Origin: Acidipila rosea
GTDB taxonomy: Bacteria > Acidobacteriota > Terriglobia > Terriglobales > Acidobacteriaceae
Reading direction: 5' to 3'
Assembly (NCBI RefSeq): GCF_004339725.1
Contig: NZ_SMGK01000007.1
Coordinates: 81,290 to 145,289 of the forward strand
Length of the DNA stretch: 64,000 bases
Shown here: piece after piece, positions 44,989-54,722 of the stretch
Position numbering within the stretch: the first letter of the stretch is position 1
How the letters are laid out: the number at the start of each line of letters is the position of its first letter
Notes under the pieces: model-generated
The model's input: the letters and a program-made list of their open reading frames with translations, nothing else
Database searches by the model: none
What the model was told of the DNA's origin: nothing
Translations under genes and position numbers: made by a program

Positions 44989-46281
44989 ATGCAGTATCAA
45001 TCTGGGTTCGGCAATGAATTCGCCACAGAGGCAGTAACCGGCGCGCTACCACAGGGACAGAATGCACCACAGCGCGCTCCGCTCGGTTTGTATACAGAAC
45101 AGTTCAGCGGGACCCCCTTTACTGCTCCTCGCGCCGTCAATCGCAGGACGTGGACCTATCGTATTCGCCCCTCGGTCACGCATAAGCCCTACGAGGAAAT
45201 TGATGCAAAACTGATCCGTAGTGGCCCCTTCAATGAGGTTCCGACCCCCCCGAACCAGCTGCGTTGGAACCCACTGCCAATTCCTGACGCCCCGACAGAT
45301 TTTATCGATGGCATGGTCACCCTGGGCGGCAACGGCGATGCGGCGATGCAGAGTGGTGTTGCTATTCACATCTACGCGGCCAACGCTTCTATGGCGGATC
45401 GTTTTTTCTACAATGCGGACGGCGAGATGTTACTTGTGCCGCAGCAGGGCGTTCTTGGCATTCATACAGAACTGGGTAGGATGGACGTCGCTCCTGGGGA
45501 GATTTGTGTGCTGCCCCGCGGTCTGAAGTTTCGAGTTGAGATTCCAGAGGGCAGCGCTCGCGGGTACATCTGCGAAAACTATGGCCTGCCATTCCGACTT
45601 CCTGAGCTCGGTCCGATCGGCGCGAATGGGCTGGCGAATGCGCGAGATTTCCTCGCCCCGACGGCAGCCTATGAGGACCGCGATGGAGACTTCACCATTG
45701 TCAGCAAATTTCTCGGTCGTCTCTGGCGGGCAGAGATAGACCATTCGCCCCTGGATGTAGTTGCCTGGCATGGCAACTACGTTCCTTACAAGTACGATCT
45801 GGCACGATTCAACTGTATTAACTCGGTCAGCTTCGATCATCCGGACCCTTCGATTTATACAGTGCTTACTGCGCCTTCCCCCATTGCAGGAACCGCAAAT
45901 GTCGACTTCGCCATTTTCCCGCCGCGCTGGATGGTCGCCGAACATACCTTCCGTCCGCCATGGTTCCATCGCAACTTGATGAATGAGTTTATGGGGCTGG
46001 TCTTCGGCCAGTACGATGCGAAGGCAGAGGGCTTTGTGCCAGGGGGCGCGAGTCTGCATAACTGCATGGCAGGGCATGGTCCAGACGCGGAGACCTATGA
46101 GCGCGCCATCGCCGCGGATTTAAAACCCCAGTATCTGGCAAACACCCTCGCTTTCATGTTTGAGACGCAATTGGTCATCAGACCTACAAGGTTCGCCTTA
46201 GAGACGAAGGTGCTCCAACACGAATATTACGAATGCTGGCAGAACCTGAAGAAGCACTTTAAGAGCGTGTCGAATGGCTGA
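44989..46281 (+). CDS. hmgA: homogentisate 1,2-dioxygenase
   Basis: 430 aa from ATG 44989, after GGAGGA at 44980-44985; 28 further codons upstream are open but add nothing. The start [15 protein letters not shown] is diagnostic for HmgA. Conserved iron-site segments include [16 protein letters not shown] and E-F-M-G-L, with [12 protein letters not shown]. It opens the aromatic ring of homogentisate to maleylacetoacetate in tyrosine/phenylalanine breakdown. Fumarylacetoacetase follows with an 8-base overlap; hppD and maleylacetoacetate isomerase are not in the window. Confidence 0.97.
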   Translation: MQYQSGFGNEFATEAVTGALPQGQNAPQRAPLGLYTEQFSGTPFTAPRAVNRRTWTYRIRPSVTHKPYEEIDAKLIRSGPFNEVPTPPNQLRWNPLPIPDAPTDFIDGMVTLGGNGDAAMQSGVAIHIYAANASMADRFFYNADGEMLLVPQQGVLGIHTELGRMDVAPGEICVLPRGLKFRVEIPEGSARGYICENYGLPFRLPELGPIGANGLANARDFLAPTAAYEDRDGDFTIVSKFLGRLWRAEIDHSPLDVVAWHGNYVPYKYDLARFNCINSVSFDHPDPSIYTVLTAPSPIAGTANVDFAIFPPRWMVAEHTFRPPWFHRNLMNEFMGLVFGQYDAKAEGFVPGGASLHNCMAGHGPDAETYERAIAADLKPQYLANTLAFMFETQLVIRPTRFALETKVLQHEYYECWQNLKKHFKSVSNG

Positions 46282-47572
46282 AGAGCGGATGATCTCCTGG
46301 GTCGAGTCTGCGAACTCGGAGAGGACCGACTTTCCGCTCGAAAATCTTCCGTTTGGGATCTTTTCCCCATCGGGGGGCGGTACTCCGCGCATTGGCATAG
46401 CCATAGGCGACGAGGTCCTCGATCTCCGGGGGGCAGATGAGATTGCGCTGCTCGATACACTTCCCGAAGAAGTTCGCGCAGCCTGCTCTGACGACTCGCT
46501 GAACAGGCTCATGTCGCTCGGGCGCTCTGCTGCGACTGTCCTTCGCAGGCGAGTCACAGGGTTATTGCTCGCTGAAGACAGATCAGCAGAGCATCATCTC
46601 CGACCGCTTTTGACTCCGATGCGCCATGTGCGAATGCACCTCCCCGCGGTCATTCGGGACTACACAGATTTCTATGCATCGCTTCACCATGCGGAGAATG
46701 TCGGCAAACTCTTCCGTCCGGATAATCCCTTGTTGCCGAACTATAAGCACTTGCCTGTTGGGTATCATGGCCGCGCTTCCTCGATTGTTGTGGACGGAGC
46801 AGAGGTCCGGCGGCCGTGGGGGCAGCGGCAACTTGTGCCCGGTACTGTTCCTGTCTTTGAGCCGAGCCGCTCGCTTGATTATGAACTGGAACTCGGCTTT
46901 TTTATAGCCGAAGGAAACAGGCTGGGCGAGCCTGTTCCTGTCAATGCTGCGGACGCGATGATCTTCGGCCTTTGCCTGCTGAATGACTGGTCAGCACGCG
47001 ACATTCAGGCGTGGGAGTATCAGCCGCTGGGGCCTTTCCTCGGGAAAAACTTCGCAACCAGCATCTCGCCATGGGTCGTAACGATGGACGCTCTGGCGCC
47101 CTTTAGGACTGGCACCAGTGTTCGCGGAGGGGATGACCCGACGCTCTTGCCGTATCTCCGTGTTGATACTTCCACCGCAGGCCTGGATATCGTCCTTGAG
47201 GTCTCTATCTCGACGGCAAAGATGAGGCAGCAGGGAAGTGCTCCTTCACTCCTGGCTCGCACCAACAGTCTGCATCTGTACTGGTCGCTGATCCAGATGA
47301 TCGCCCACCATACCAGCAACGGCTGCAATCTTCGCCCCGCCGATCTGCTGGCGACCGGAACTATCTCGGGCCCAACCAGCGACTCACTTGGCTCAATGCT
47401 GGAACTGACGCGTCGCGGAGCGGACCCGATTCGTCTTGCAAGCGGCGAGATGCGCAGCTTTCTTGAGGATGGAGATGAGATCATCCTGCGCGGCTATTGC
47501 GAACGATTCGGAGCAGTCCGCATTGGCTTCGGAGAATGCCGAGGGGTTATTCTCCCGGCGCATCACCCGTAA
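46274..47572 (+). CDS. fahA: fumarylacetoacetase
   Basis: 432 aa, matching the usual 420-440. N-terminal SH3-like domain (F-G-I-F-S-P and P-R-I-G-I-A-I-G) and the FAH catalytic domain with R-D-Y-T-D-F-Y-A-S near residue 130, the metal-binding [17 protein letters not shown] and W-V-V-T-M-D-A. It hydrolyses fumarylacetoacetate to fumarate and acetoacetate, the last step of homogentisate catabolism. Its 3' end overlaps the convergent modC-like gene by 26 bases. Confidence 0.97.
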   Translation: MAEERMISWVESANSERTDFPLENLPFGIFSPSGGGTPRIGIAIGDEVLDLRGADEIALLDTLPEEVRAACSDDSLNRLMSLGRSAATVLRRRVTGLLLAEDRSAEHHLRPLLTPMRHVRMHLPAVIRDYTDFYASLHHAENVGKLFRPDNPLLPNYKHLPVGYHGRASSIVVDGAEVRRPWGQRQLVPGTVPVFEPSRSLDYELELGFFIAEGNRLGEPVPVNAADAMIFGLCLLNDWSARDIQAWEYQPLGPFLGKNFATSISPWVVTMDALAPFRTGTSVRGGDDPTLLPYLRVDTSTAGLDIVLEVSISTAKMRQQGSAPSLLARTNSLHLYWSLIQMIAHHTSNGCNLRPADLLATGTISGPTSDSLGSMLELTRRGADPIRLASGEMRSFLEDGDEIILRGYCERFGAVRIGFGECRGVILPAHHP

Positions 47573-48314
47573 CAGTTACGCCGAGTTGACGCAGCAGGCG
47601 AGCGCGGTGGCTTGCCAGCACCGTTTCGGCAGGTCCTTGTCCTAGGATGCGCCCTGCTTCAATGAGAATCACCTCTGCCCCAAGATGAAAAGCCTCTGTC
47701 ACGTCATGCGAGACATAGAGGGCAAGCATGCTGCGCGCCGCCAGCCAGTCAATAAGCTTGGCTAGAATCTTCTCCTTGAGAGCGTTATCGATCGCGGAGA
47801 ACGGTTCATCGAGGAGCAGTATCTGCGGCTGCCTCGCCAGCGTTCGCGCCAGCGAAACACGTTGACGCTCGCCGCCGGAAAGATGATGCGGCATGCGTTC
47901 GTAGAGATGCTCCCCTTCTACCAGCTCCAGCACCTCACGCACTCGTGCCTCGCGTTCGTCATTCTTCAGCCTTTTTAATCCAAATCCAACGTTCCGTCCG
48001 GCGGCTAAATGAGGGAAGAGTGCGGCTTCCTGCATTGCAAAGCCCACCAAGTCTGAGCCCGGCCGCATGCGAATACCTGCAGCCGTGTCACAGAGAACGT
48101 GTGTGCCCAGTCTGATGCGTCCCGAGGTCGGCTGTAAAAGGCCTGCCAGCGCGCGTAACAGCGTGCTCTTACCGGCGCCCGATGGACCGAACAGCACCGT
48201 CCATCGGGCACTAAGGGTGAAATTTGCATCGATGCTGAAAGCAGCCTGATTGAGCGAAATGGCTGCATCAAGTATGGGGATTTCAGGCAACGAGCTTCTG
48301 CTTTCTCGTCGCAT
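47547..48314 (-). CDS. modC: molybdate ABC transporter ATP-binding protein
   Basis: 255 aa if started at ATG 48314 (start uncertain: the frame is open to 48374 and overlaps modB; a TTG at 48290 is another option). Walker A F-G-P-S-G-A-G-K-S-T, Q loop A-M-Q-E-A-A-L, signature L-S-G-G-E-R-Q-R, Walker B I-L-L-L-D-E-P-F-S-A-I-D, H-loop V-S-H-D. It energises molybdate import with ModB. The C-terminal TOBE domain of full ModC (about 350 aa) is absent; here the TOBE fold is on the separate regulator at 49735. Confidence 0.88.
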   Translation of the reverse strand: MRRESRSSLPEIPILDAAISLNQAAFSIDANFTLSARWTVLFGPSGAGKSTLLRALAGLLQPTSGRIRLGTHVLCDTAAGIRMRPGSDLVGFAMQEAALFPHLAAGRNVGFGLKRLKNDEREARVREVLELVEGEHLYERMPHHLSGGERQRVSLARTLARQPQILLLDEPFSAIDNALKEKILAKLIDWLAARSMLALYVSHDVTEAFHLGAEVILIEAGRILGQGPAETVLASHRARLLRQLGVTVTGDAPGE

Positions 48315-48954
48315 AGAGAGAGGCCAGCGCAACGAAGGAGATGGAAAGCAGGAGGAGCGCCGTGTGGTTTGCACCGTGATAGTCGAAATCCTGCACCTGA
48401 TCGAAAATGGCTATCGAGAGTGTGCGCGTCTCGTGAGGAATATCTCCCCCGATCATCAGCACCACGCCAAATTCACCCATCGTATGGGCAAAGCAAAGGG
48501 CGGCCGCTGCGCCGAGCGAACGCTTTGAAAGTGGCAGCACAAGTTCCCACAAGATACGCTTGCGACTGGCGCCTAGTAGCCGCGCCGCTTCAATCAGGGA
48601 AACGGGAACGCTGCTGAACCCGGCAACGATTGGCTGCAAGGTGAAGGGGAAGCTGTAGATAATCGAGCCTATAACAAGTCCGGTAAAAGAAAACGCGGCT
48701 GGATGGCCGGTAAGAGTCGCAAACAGCCTTCCCAAAGCCGTGCGCGGTCCAAGCAGCACCAGTAGATAGAAGCCGAGTACCGTGGGCGGGAGCAGTAGCG
48801 GAAGCGTGGATGCCGCCTCCATAAGCGCCCGTCCGCGTGATTTACCGAAGACGATCCACGCCGCCAGTGGAGTTGAGATAGCCAGGAGCAACACTGTTGT
48901 CACCGCGGCCAATCGGAGCGAAAGTAGCAATGCGGTGACGTCAAAGCCGTTCAT
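48283..48954 (-). CDS. modB: molybdate ABC transporter permease
   Basis: 223 aa with about five membrane helices and the ModB/CysT-type permease core: the L-P-L-L-L-P-P-T-V-L-G-F-Y-L-L segment near residue 50 and the EAA-like loop E-A-A-R-L-L-G-A-S-R-K-R near 143. It forms the membrane channel of the ModABC importer. Its start overlaps the modA stop by four bases (ATGA). Confidence 0.94.
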   Translation of the reverse strand: MNGFDVTALLLSLRLAAVTTVLLLAISTPLAAWIVFGKSRGRALMEAASTLPLLLPPTVLGFYLLVLLGPRTALGRLFATLTGHPAAFSFTGLVIGSIIYSFPFTLQPIVAGFSSVPVSLIEAARLLGASRKRILWELVLPLSKRSLGAAAALCFAHTMGEFGVVLMIGGDIPHETRTLSIAIFDQVQDFDYHGANHTALLLLSISFVALASLYATRKQKLVA

Positions 48955-49742
48955 CGTGAGTGATCACTTCGCGCTGGGGTGATTCCGTGCTGACCGAGTT
49001 GCTGCTGGCTGGAAGGAGAGAGGATAAAGGCAAGTAGTTTATAAGCCGAGTCTCGTGCGGCGGCATGTTTGAGCACAATTCCTGTCTGATCGAGCGCAGG
49101 ATAGTAAGCAGCGGAAACAGGAATGTAGTGGCCCGCGCTCTTGAGCGGCAGGGAGAGCGCGGAGGTCAACGAGATGAATCCGAGTTCCGCGTTACCGGAC
49201 GAGACATACTGGGCAGCCTGCGCAATGTTTTCAGCGATGACCAGTTTGGGCTGTAGTTGATCATAGAGTTTCAGGTGCTGCAGGACTGCCTGGGCAGCAC
49301 GCCCATATGGCGCGTGCTGCGGGTTTGCGATAGCGAGCTTCTTGAGTGCAGGGTCGTGCAGCGAATCCATCGATAAATCGTGAAAGTGTGAATCATTGCG
49401 CGTCCACAGCACCAACGTTCCTCGCCCATAGAGCACAGGCAGAGGCGAGTCGCTGAAGTGATCGCGAATTAGCTTCTGTGGAAACGATCTATCTGCGGCC
49501 AGAAAGAGATCAAAGGGAGCACCATTCTCAATTGCCGTCGCCAGGGCCGAAGATGATTGATAAGTGGCATCGACGTGTATCCCCGTCTGGGCCTCGAACT
49601 CCGCGAGGATAGAAGGGAGCGCCGGCTGCAGGTCCGCTGCCGCTGCCAATCGAATTCGTCCGCTGACGGGACCGCCCCAGGCAGGCAATGCAAAGAGCAC
49701 GAATACGATCGCGAAAAAACGTATACATCTCGATTCAGACAC
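48951..49742 (-). CDS. modA: molybdate ABC transporter substrate-binding protein
   Basis: 263 aa from a GTG start at 49742. Signal peptide (F-F-A-I-V-F-V-L-F-A-L-P-A-W-G), then the typical first strand L-A-A-A-A-D-L, the Q-S-S-S-A-L-A loop, N-G-A-P-F-D-L-F-L-A-A-D, and a Y-G-R-A-A-Q segment for oxyanion binding. It captures molybdate/tungstate in the periplasm. Overlaps: 8 bases with the regulator gene upstream, four with modB downstream. Confidence 0.93.
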   Translation of the reverse strand: MSESRCIRFFAIVFVLFALPAWGGPVSGRIRLAAAADLQPALPSILAEFEAQTGIHVDATYQSSSALATAIENGAPFDLFLAADRSFPQKLIRDHFSDSPLPVLYGRGTLVLWTRNDSHFHDLSMDSLHDPALKKLAIANPQHAPYGRAAQAVLQHLKLYDQLQPKLVIAENIAQAAQYVSSGNAELGFISLTSALSLPLKSAGHYIPVSAAYYPALDQTGIVLKHAAARDSAYKLLAFILSPSSQQQLGQHGITPARSDHSR

Positions 49743-50136
49743 GAAGCACCATGACCTCAGTAGATTTGATGAGTGCGGCAGCCGTCTCGCCTACTTTGAG
49801 ATGCATCTCGCGTGCGGCATCAGCCGTGATAATCGACGTAATAATCTGGCCGCCGATTGACAGCTTTACCTGCGCCAGCAGGGAATCAAACTTTACCTCC
49901 ACGATGCGGCCCACAAGCTGATTTCGCCCGCTGAGAATGCGCATCATCTCGCGCTTCGGCGTGTCCGGACGCTTGGCCTTGCTGAGGAGCGCATCCAGTT
50001 CGGCTTCGGGAATGCGATAGTGACCGCCAGGTGTCTTCACGGCCTTGATCTTGCCGCGATAGAGCCATTGCTTGATGGTGGGGTAGGCAATGCCCAGCCG
50101 CAGAGCCGCTTCACGTGGAGTAAGCATCGATCCCAT
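49735..50136 (-). CDS. HTH-TOBE molybdate-responsive regulator (ModE-like)
   Basis: 133 aa. Residues about 1-55 are an excisionase/MerR-type helix-turn-helix (L-T-P-R-E-A-A-L-R-L-G-I with G-G-H-Y-R-I-P); residues about 65-133 are one TOBE/Mop domain (S-G-R-N-Q-L-V-G-R-I-V-E-V), the oxyanion-binding module of ModE and ModC. This is the short single-TOBE regulator form. It heads the mod operon, so it most likely represses or senses for modABC. Its promoter region faces thrC. Confidence 0.88.
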   Translation of the reverse strand: MGSMLTPREAALRLGIAYPTIKQWLYRGKIKAVKTPGGHYRIPEAELDALLSKAKRPDTPKREMMRILSGRNQLVGRIVEVKFDSLLAQVKLSIGGQIITSIITADAAREMHLKVGETAAALIKSTEVMVLRV

Positions 50137-50212
50137 GCGACGATTTTATACGACTTTATTCGAGGTGCGGCAAGGGCACTTTTTTGCTGCAAATGCTACG
50201 CTAGCTATATCC

Positions 50213-51562
50213 ATGGAAAGTCAACTTCATCAGTTGCGCTGCATAGGCTGCGCGACCGTCATAGTGCAGCGGGATCTTAAGGAAAACTTTCGCTGCCTCG
50301 GATGCGGGGAGCTCTACGAAGTAGAGTACCCGTCGTGGAATGCGCCTTCGCGCCGTCCTAACGCAAGTGCTTTGCGCTGGCTCTGGCAGGAGCGGCGCAG
50401 TTCAACTTCGCCTGTAGACCGCAGCGGCGTATGGCGTTTTCGCGACTTGCTGCCTATCGTGGCCGACGAGCGTAATATCGTCACCTTGAGCGAGGGCAAC
50501 ACTCCGCTTTATGAGTTGCCACGGTCTGCTGAGGCTCTGGGCCTTGATCGTCTGCTCGCCAAACATCAGGGTATGAATCCTACCGGCTCCTTTAAGGATA
50601 CGGGGATGACAGCTGCGCTCTCCGTTGCCAAAGAGATGGGTTACAGGTGGGTTGCCTGCGCATCTACTGGCAATACTTCTGCCGCTCTGGCAGCGTATGC
50701 AGCGCGTGCGCGGATGCAGAGCCTCGTATTAATCCCGGAAGGAAAAATCGCCTGGGGCAAACTCTCGCAGGCGATGGACTATGGCGCGCTTACGTTGCAG
50801 CTGCGCACTGACTTCGACGGTTGCGTGCAGGTTCTGAGTGAAGTGGTCCGCAAAGCCCCAGTCTATTTGCTCAATTCGGTCAATCCTTATCGTCTGGAAG
50901 GACAAAAGACTCCGGCCTTTGAGATCGCGGAGCAGATGGACTGGTCTGTACCGGATCACGTCATCGTGCCCGGAGGCAACCTTGCAAACTGCTCTGCGCT
51001 TGGCAAGGGCTTCCTGGAGATGAAGAGCCTGGGAATTACTGATAAGCTTCCGCGCATCTCTGTCATCCAGGCGTCAGGGGCAAATCCGCTCTATCGCAGC
51101 ATGATGGCGAATGGCGGTGAGCACCTCGAACCTGTCGAGGCCAATACGCGCGCGAGCGCAATTCGCATTGGCAATCCAGCTTCCTGGCGCAAGGCGGTTC
51201 GTATTCTGCGCGAGACAGGAGGCTGGTGTGAAGAGGTAAATGAAGCCGAAATCGCGCTGGCCAAGGCGGAGATTGGAGCTGAGGGGATAGGGTGCGAGCC
51301 AGCCTCCGCAGTAACGCTCGCCGGACTCAAGAAGCTCGTCCAGAAGCGAAGAGTCGCGTCCTCTGAGACTACAGTGCTGCTGCTTACCGGTCACACATTG
51401 AAGGATTCCGACTACACCATCGCTTATCATCGCGGGGAACTGTTGCGTGAGGAAGAAGCAGCGCCGCTCAAGCCTGAAATTGAATTGACCCGCAGGAATA
51501 CGATCGAGATCGATGCTTCCGTAGAGGAAGTGCTGCGTGTGCTGGAACGGGTGAGTGCATGA
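50213..51562 (+). CDS. thrC: threonine synthase
   Basis: 449 aa from ATG 50213; the longer frame upstream overlaps the divergent HTH gene and is ignored. N-terminal zinc ribbon (C-I-G-C and C-L-G-C, residues about 10-30), then the PLP fold type II domain with the Schiff-base Lys in N-P-T-G-S-F-K-D-T-G-M near 125 and the phosphate-binding S-T-G-N-T-S. It converts O-phosphohomoserine to threonine. thrB overlaps its 3' end by four bases. Confidence 0.95.
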   Translation: MESQLHQLRCIGCATVIVQRDLKENFRCLGCGELYEVEYPSWNAPSRRPNASALRWLWQERRSSTSPVDRSGVWRFRDLLPIVADERNIVTLSEGNTPLYELPRSAEALGLDRLLAKHQGMNPTGSFKDTGMTAALSVAKEMGYRWVACASTGNTSAALAAYAARARMQSLVLIPEGKIAWGKLSQAMDYGALTLQLRTDFDGCVQVLSEVVRKAPVYLLNSVNPYRLEGQKTPAFEIAEQMDWSVPDHVIVPGGNLANCSALGKGFLEMKSLGITDKLPRISVIQASGANPLYRSMMANGGEHLEPVEANTRASAIRIGNPASWRKAVRILRETGGWCEEVNEAEIALAKAEIGAEGIGCEPASAVTLAGLKKLVQKRRVASSETTVLLLTGHTLKDSDYTIAYHRGELLREEEAAPLKPEIELTRRNTIEIDASVEEVLRVLERVSA

Positions 51563-52464
51563 GGGGCTGCCGTCTTCGACTGCCCGCAACATCGGCTAAT
51601 CTCGGACCGGGCTTCGACGCTCTCGCTCTCGCTCTGAGCTTCTATCTGGAGATTGAAGCCGAAGAGTCAGACGAGTTTGTTATAGATGTATCGGGCCGTA
51701 ACCGGGAGCTGTGCTCAGCAGTCAAAAACAATCTTCTCCTCGATACCTATACTGAGATCCTGCAGACGAATAACGCTCCCGTGGTTCCGGTGAAGGTTCG
51801 CATGGTCAACGGCATTCCCCTGGGCATGGGGTGTGGTTCCTCTGCGGCAACACGCCTCGCAGGTGTGGCGCTGGCTTCTCACTTTGGAGGTTTAAAGTGG
51901 GAGCGGGAACGCATCCTCACCGCAGCATCCCTGCTTGAGGGGCATCCGGACAATACTGCAGCCTGCTGGCATGGGGGGCTCAGTGTGGCCTGCTGGCACG
52001 GCAAAGAGGTTGAGGCCATTTCGATCACTCCGGGCGCCAGATGGAAGGCGATCATTGCCATGCCTGCTCGCCCGTTGCCCACCCGGGAATCCCGTGCGGT
52101 CCTGCCGGAGAGCTACTCGCGGGCCGATGCGGTGGCAAATCTGCAACACGTTGCTCTGTTGACAGCGGCCTTTGCGCAAGGTCGGGGTGATTTACTTCAC
52201 AGCGCTACCCAGGACTGGATGCATCAGCCTTATCGGGAGCGTGTCTGTCCGCTCCTTCCGCTGCTAGCGCCTCTTGCGGGTCGTGACGGGCTGCTTTCCG
52301 TAACTCTCAGTGGTGCCGGGCCTTCGATCCTGCTCCTGGTAGATGCTGACGCAGACATGCTGTCGGTCCGTCAGCTCATAGATTCGGCTGCAGGTGAATC
52401 TGAGCCTGTGGAGCTGATCGAGTGCACCATTGAATCCGCTCCTGCTGTTTATGAATCTCTCTGA
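51559..52464 (+). CDS. thrB: homoserine kinase
   Basis: 301 aa. GHMP kinase family: P-A-T-S-A-N-L-G-P-G-F-D near the start, the nucleotide-binding G-I-P-L-G-M-G-C-G-S-S-A-A loop near residue 86, and S-G-A-G-P-S near 254. It phosphorylates homoserine to supply threonine synthase, with which it is translationally coupled. Its 3' end overlaps the convergent alcohol dehydrogenase by 16 bases. Confidence 0.96.
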   Translation: MRGCRLRLPATSANLGPGFDALALALSFYLEIEAEESDEFVIDVSGRNRELCSAVKNNLLLDTYTEILQTNNAPVVPVKVRMVNGIPLGMGCGSSAATRLAGVALASHFGGLKWERERILTAASLLEGHPDNTAACWHGGLSVACWHGKEVEAISITPGARWKAIIAMPARPLPTRESRAVLPESYSRADAVANLQHVALLTAAFAQGRGDLLHSATQDWMHQPYRERVCPLLPLLAPLAGRDGLLSVTLSGAGPSILLLVDADADMLSVRQLIDSAAGESEPVELIECTIESAPAVYESL

Positions 52465-53465
52465 CCCATAACCACGGCCGCGCCATCGATGGAATCATGA
52501 TCGACCGCGGCCAGTGCATCGTTCACCCTGGTGAGGGGAAAAAGCGTTGTGCGCGGCTTGATGTCGATCTCCGTGGCCAGTGCCACGAAATCACGGGCGT
52601 CTGCGCGTGTCATGTTCGTTACACTGCGAATCTGCCGCTCTCCCCACAGCAGCGTGTCATAGTCGAATTGAGGAATCCGGTCGAGATGAATGGCATTGAT
52701 CGCTACGATGCCTCCCTTGCGCAAGGAACCCAGCGCAGCGATTACGACGTCGCCACTGGGAGCAAAGGTTACGGCGCGATCAAGAGGAACTGGTGGCCTG
52801 TCCGTAGCCTCGCCTACCCATGTTGCCCCGAGTTTACGGGCAAAACGCTGGTGGGACTCACCGCGAGTTGCTACATAGATTTCACAGCCCCAATGCTTCA
52901 AAACTTCAACAGCTAAATGCGCGGATGCGCCGAATCCAAAGAGCCCAATTCGCTCTCCGGGCTGGCAGCCCGCCACCCGCAGACTGCGAAAGCCAATAAT
53001 GCCAGCACAGAGCAGCGGAGCCAGGGATTCAGCAGGCCGATCTTCGGGGAGCGGAATACAAAAATCCGCACGTGCAATTGTGTAGTCTGCGTAGCCGCCA
53101 TTCACGGTATAGCCCGTAAATTCAGGATGGTCGCATAGGTTTTCGGAGCCTTTGAGGCATAGCGGGCAAGTGCCATCCACACTTGCCATCCAGGATACGC
53201 CCACGCGGCTGCCTATCTTCGGAGTGCCCGGGCTTAGCGCGCCACCAAGTCGCTCGATTCTTCCGACAATTTGATGTCCGGGAATGATCGGGCTAAGGCG
53301 CGGAGGCAGTTCTCCAGCTACGATGTGCAGGTCGGTGCGGCACACGCCACAAGCCTCGATACGAAGCAGCACTTCGCCCGAACCGGGAATGGGTATAGGC
53401 AGATTCTCGATTCGAAGCGGCGCGGATTCGATCGGAGCAGGTTGGTGCAGAATAGCAGCTCTCAT
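52449..53465 (-). CDS. zinc-dependent alcohol dehydrogenase (MDR superfamily)
   Basis: 338 aa. Catalytic zinc site C-G-V-C-R-T-D-L-H with the G-H-Q-I-V-G-R-I segment; the structural zinc lobe has only three Cys (C-P-L-C...C), with Asp in the usual first-Cys position. The nucleotide-binding G-L-F-G-F-G-A-S-A-H follows near residue 190. Closest in style to the AdhA/'zinc-dependent alcohol dehydrogenase' group that reduces small aldehydes with NAD(P)H. It stands alone, convergent with thrB. Confidence 0.9.
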   Translation of the reverse strand: MRAAILHQPAPIESAPLRIENLPIPIPGSGEVLLRIEACGVCRTDLHIVAGELPPRLSPIIPGHQIVGRIERLGGALSPGTPKIGSRVGVSWMASVDGTCPLCLKGSENLCDHPEFTGYTVNGGYADYTIARADFCIPLPEDRPAESLAPLLCAGIIGFRSLRVAGCQPGERIGLFGFGASAHLAVEVLKHWGCEIYVATRGESHQRFARKLGATWVGEATDRPPVPLDRAVTFAPSGDVVIAALGSLRKGGIVAINAIHLDRIPQFDYDTLLWGERQIRSVTNMTRADARDFVALATEIDIKPRTTLFPLTRVNDALAAVDHDSIDGAAVVMGQRDS

Positions 53466-53557
53466 AGGTTATTGGGATGCTCTTTTGCTTGCCCCAGTGG
53501 GATTGAACTCCTTATACTCGCGGTCATAATGATCGCACGCTTTAAGGGCAGTCCTGG

Positions 53558-54475
53558 ATGCAGCTGATCGATGCGCGCGAGTTTAATTGGCGAGCGACCC
53601 CCGCAGCGCTATATCTGGCATTGCGCTACTACGTCGCCTTTACGCTCCTGACCTACGGCTTCGCCAAAGTGATGGGTGCGCAGTTCACGGTACTTGATTC
53701 TCAGCTTGCAAAGCCAATGGGAGAGGTCTCAGGCTTCTGGCTTACCTGGTACTACTTCGGCTATTCCACGGTCTATTCAAATATCATCGCTTTTACTCAA
53801 ATTGGAGGAGCATTACTGCTTTGTTTCAGAAGAACAGCTGCCCTTGGCGCTCTCCTTCTTCTACCAGTGATGGTGAACATTGCTTGCGTCGATATCTGGG
53901 TTATTCAGTGGAATTTCCACATTGAAGCCCTTCGAAATGCGATCTACGTGCTCTTGGCTATTTGCGGAATCTTATCTTTCCATGCTGCAGATTTCTATCG
54001 AGCCGTATGCAGTCGCCGACATGACTGGGCGTTGTTGGGGAAGGACTACGGCTGGCTCCTTTGCCTTCAAATCATCGCAATTCTCGGGATGCTTGCCTAT
54101 ACAGCCCACGAGGGTTATTGGCTCGCCAATTTCAACAACCGTGCGCCTACGGCGATTGATGGAGCGTGGTATGCGAGCCGAATCGAACCTGCCAATGCGG
54201 CGCTGCCAGATTGGATATATTTCGAGTACAACCGCGCTCATTTGGCAGTTTTCCATTTTCCGGACGGAAGGTATGTATCCCACGATTTCCGGGTGGATGC
54301 TAAGAATCATGAGCTAACGATCTCTCAGCAATGGCTTATCCCTGGCTCCGACATATTTAAGGGGACATGGAAACGACAAGGTGACACTATGCGGCTGAAT
54401 GGATCATGGGGAAATGGTCAATACTCTTGCATGGTAATGAAGCGCAAACCGATGCCAGTAAGAGATCACAAATAG
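53558..54475 (+). CDS. DoxX-like membrane protein with soluble C-terminal domain
   Basis: 305 aa. Five or so membrane helices (A-L-Y-L-A-L-R-Y-Y-V-A-F, F-T-Q-I-G-G-A-L-L-L-C-F, A-L-L-L-L-P-V-M-V-N-I and others), resembling DoxX/MauE-like proteins, followed from about residue 210 by a roughly 90-aa beta-rich domain with W-Y-A-S and F-H-F-P-D-G-R-Y. Function unknown; not clearly linked to its neighbours. Confidence 0.7.
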   Translation: MQLIDAREFNWRATPAALYLALRYYVAFTLLTYGFAKVMGAQFTVLDSQLAKPMGEVSGFWLTWYYFGYSTVYSNIIAFTQIGGALLLCFRRTAALGALLLLPVMVNIACVDIWVIQWNFHIEALRNAIYVLLAICGILSFHAADFYRAVCSRRHDWALLGKDYGWLLCLQIIAILGMLAYTAHEGYWLANFNNRAPTAIDGAWYASRIEPANAALPDWIYFEYNRAHLAVFHFPDGRYVSHDFRVDAKNHELTISQQWLIPGSDIFKGTWKRQGDTMRLNGSWGNGQYSCMVMKRKPMPVRDHK

Positions 54476-54536
54476 CTTAGACTCAGTGTCTTCCATATTC
54501 CATTCACTGCTTGGGCTGCGTTACACTAAGCATCAT

Positions 54537-54613
54537 GGCCCCGTAGCTCAGGTGGATAGAGCGACGGTTTCCTAAACCGCAGGTCGGAAGTTCGAATCTT
54601 CCCGGGGTCACCA
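54537..54613 (+). tRNA. tRNA-Arg (anticodon CCT)
   Basis: Acceptor stem GGCCCCG/CGGGGTC (one G-T pair), D arm GCTC/GAGC, anticodon loop TTCCTAA with anticodon CCT at 54571-54573, T arm with TTCGAAT loop, discriminator A, encoded CCA at 54611-54613. The top anticodon-stem pair is an A-C mismatch. Confidence 0.94.
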
Positions 54614-54722
54614 GCAGCATAATCCTTTCCTGTATAAATATTGTGCATCGCAATCTGCAGTACATACTTTCTGAGACCTGAGTCTGTACAGCAAGCAGGA
54701 ACTCAGGATGTAACACCGCTTT

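Noticed and set aside
54504..54716. Minus-strand 70-aa frame covering tRNA-Arg
   Set aside because: Same tRNA-shadow artefact (G-R-F-E-L-P-T-C peptide).
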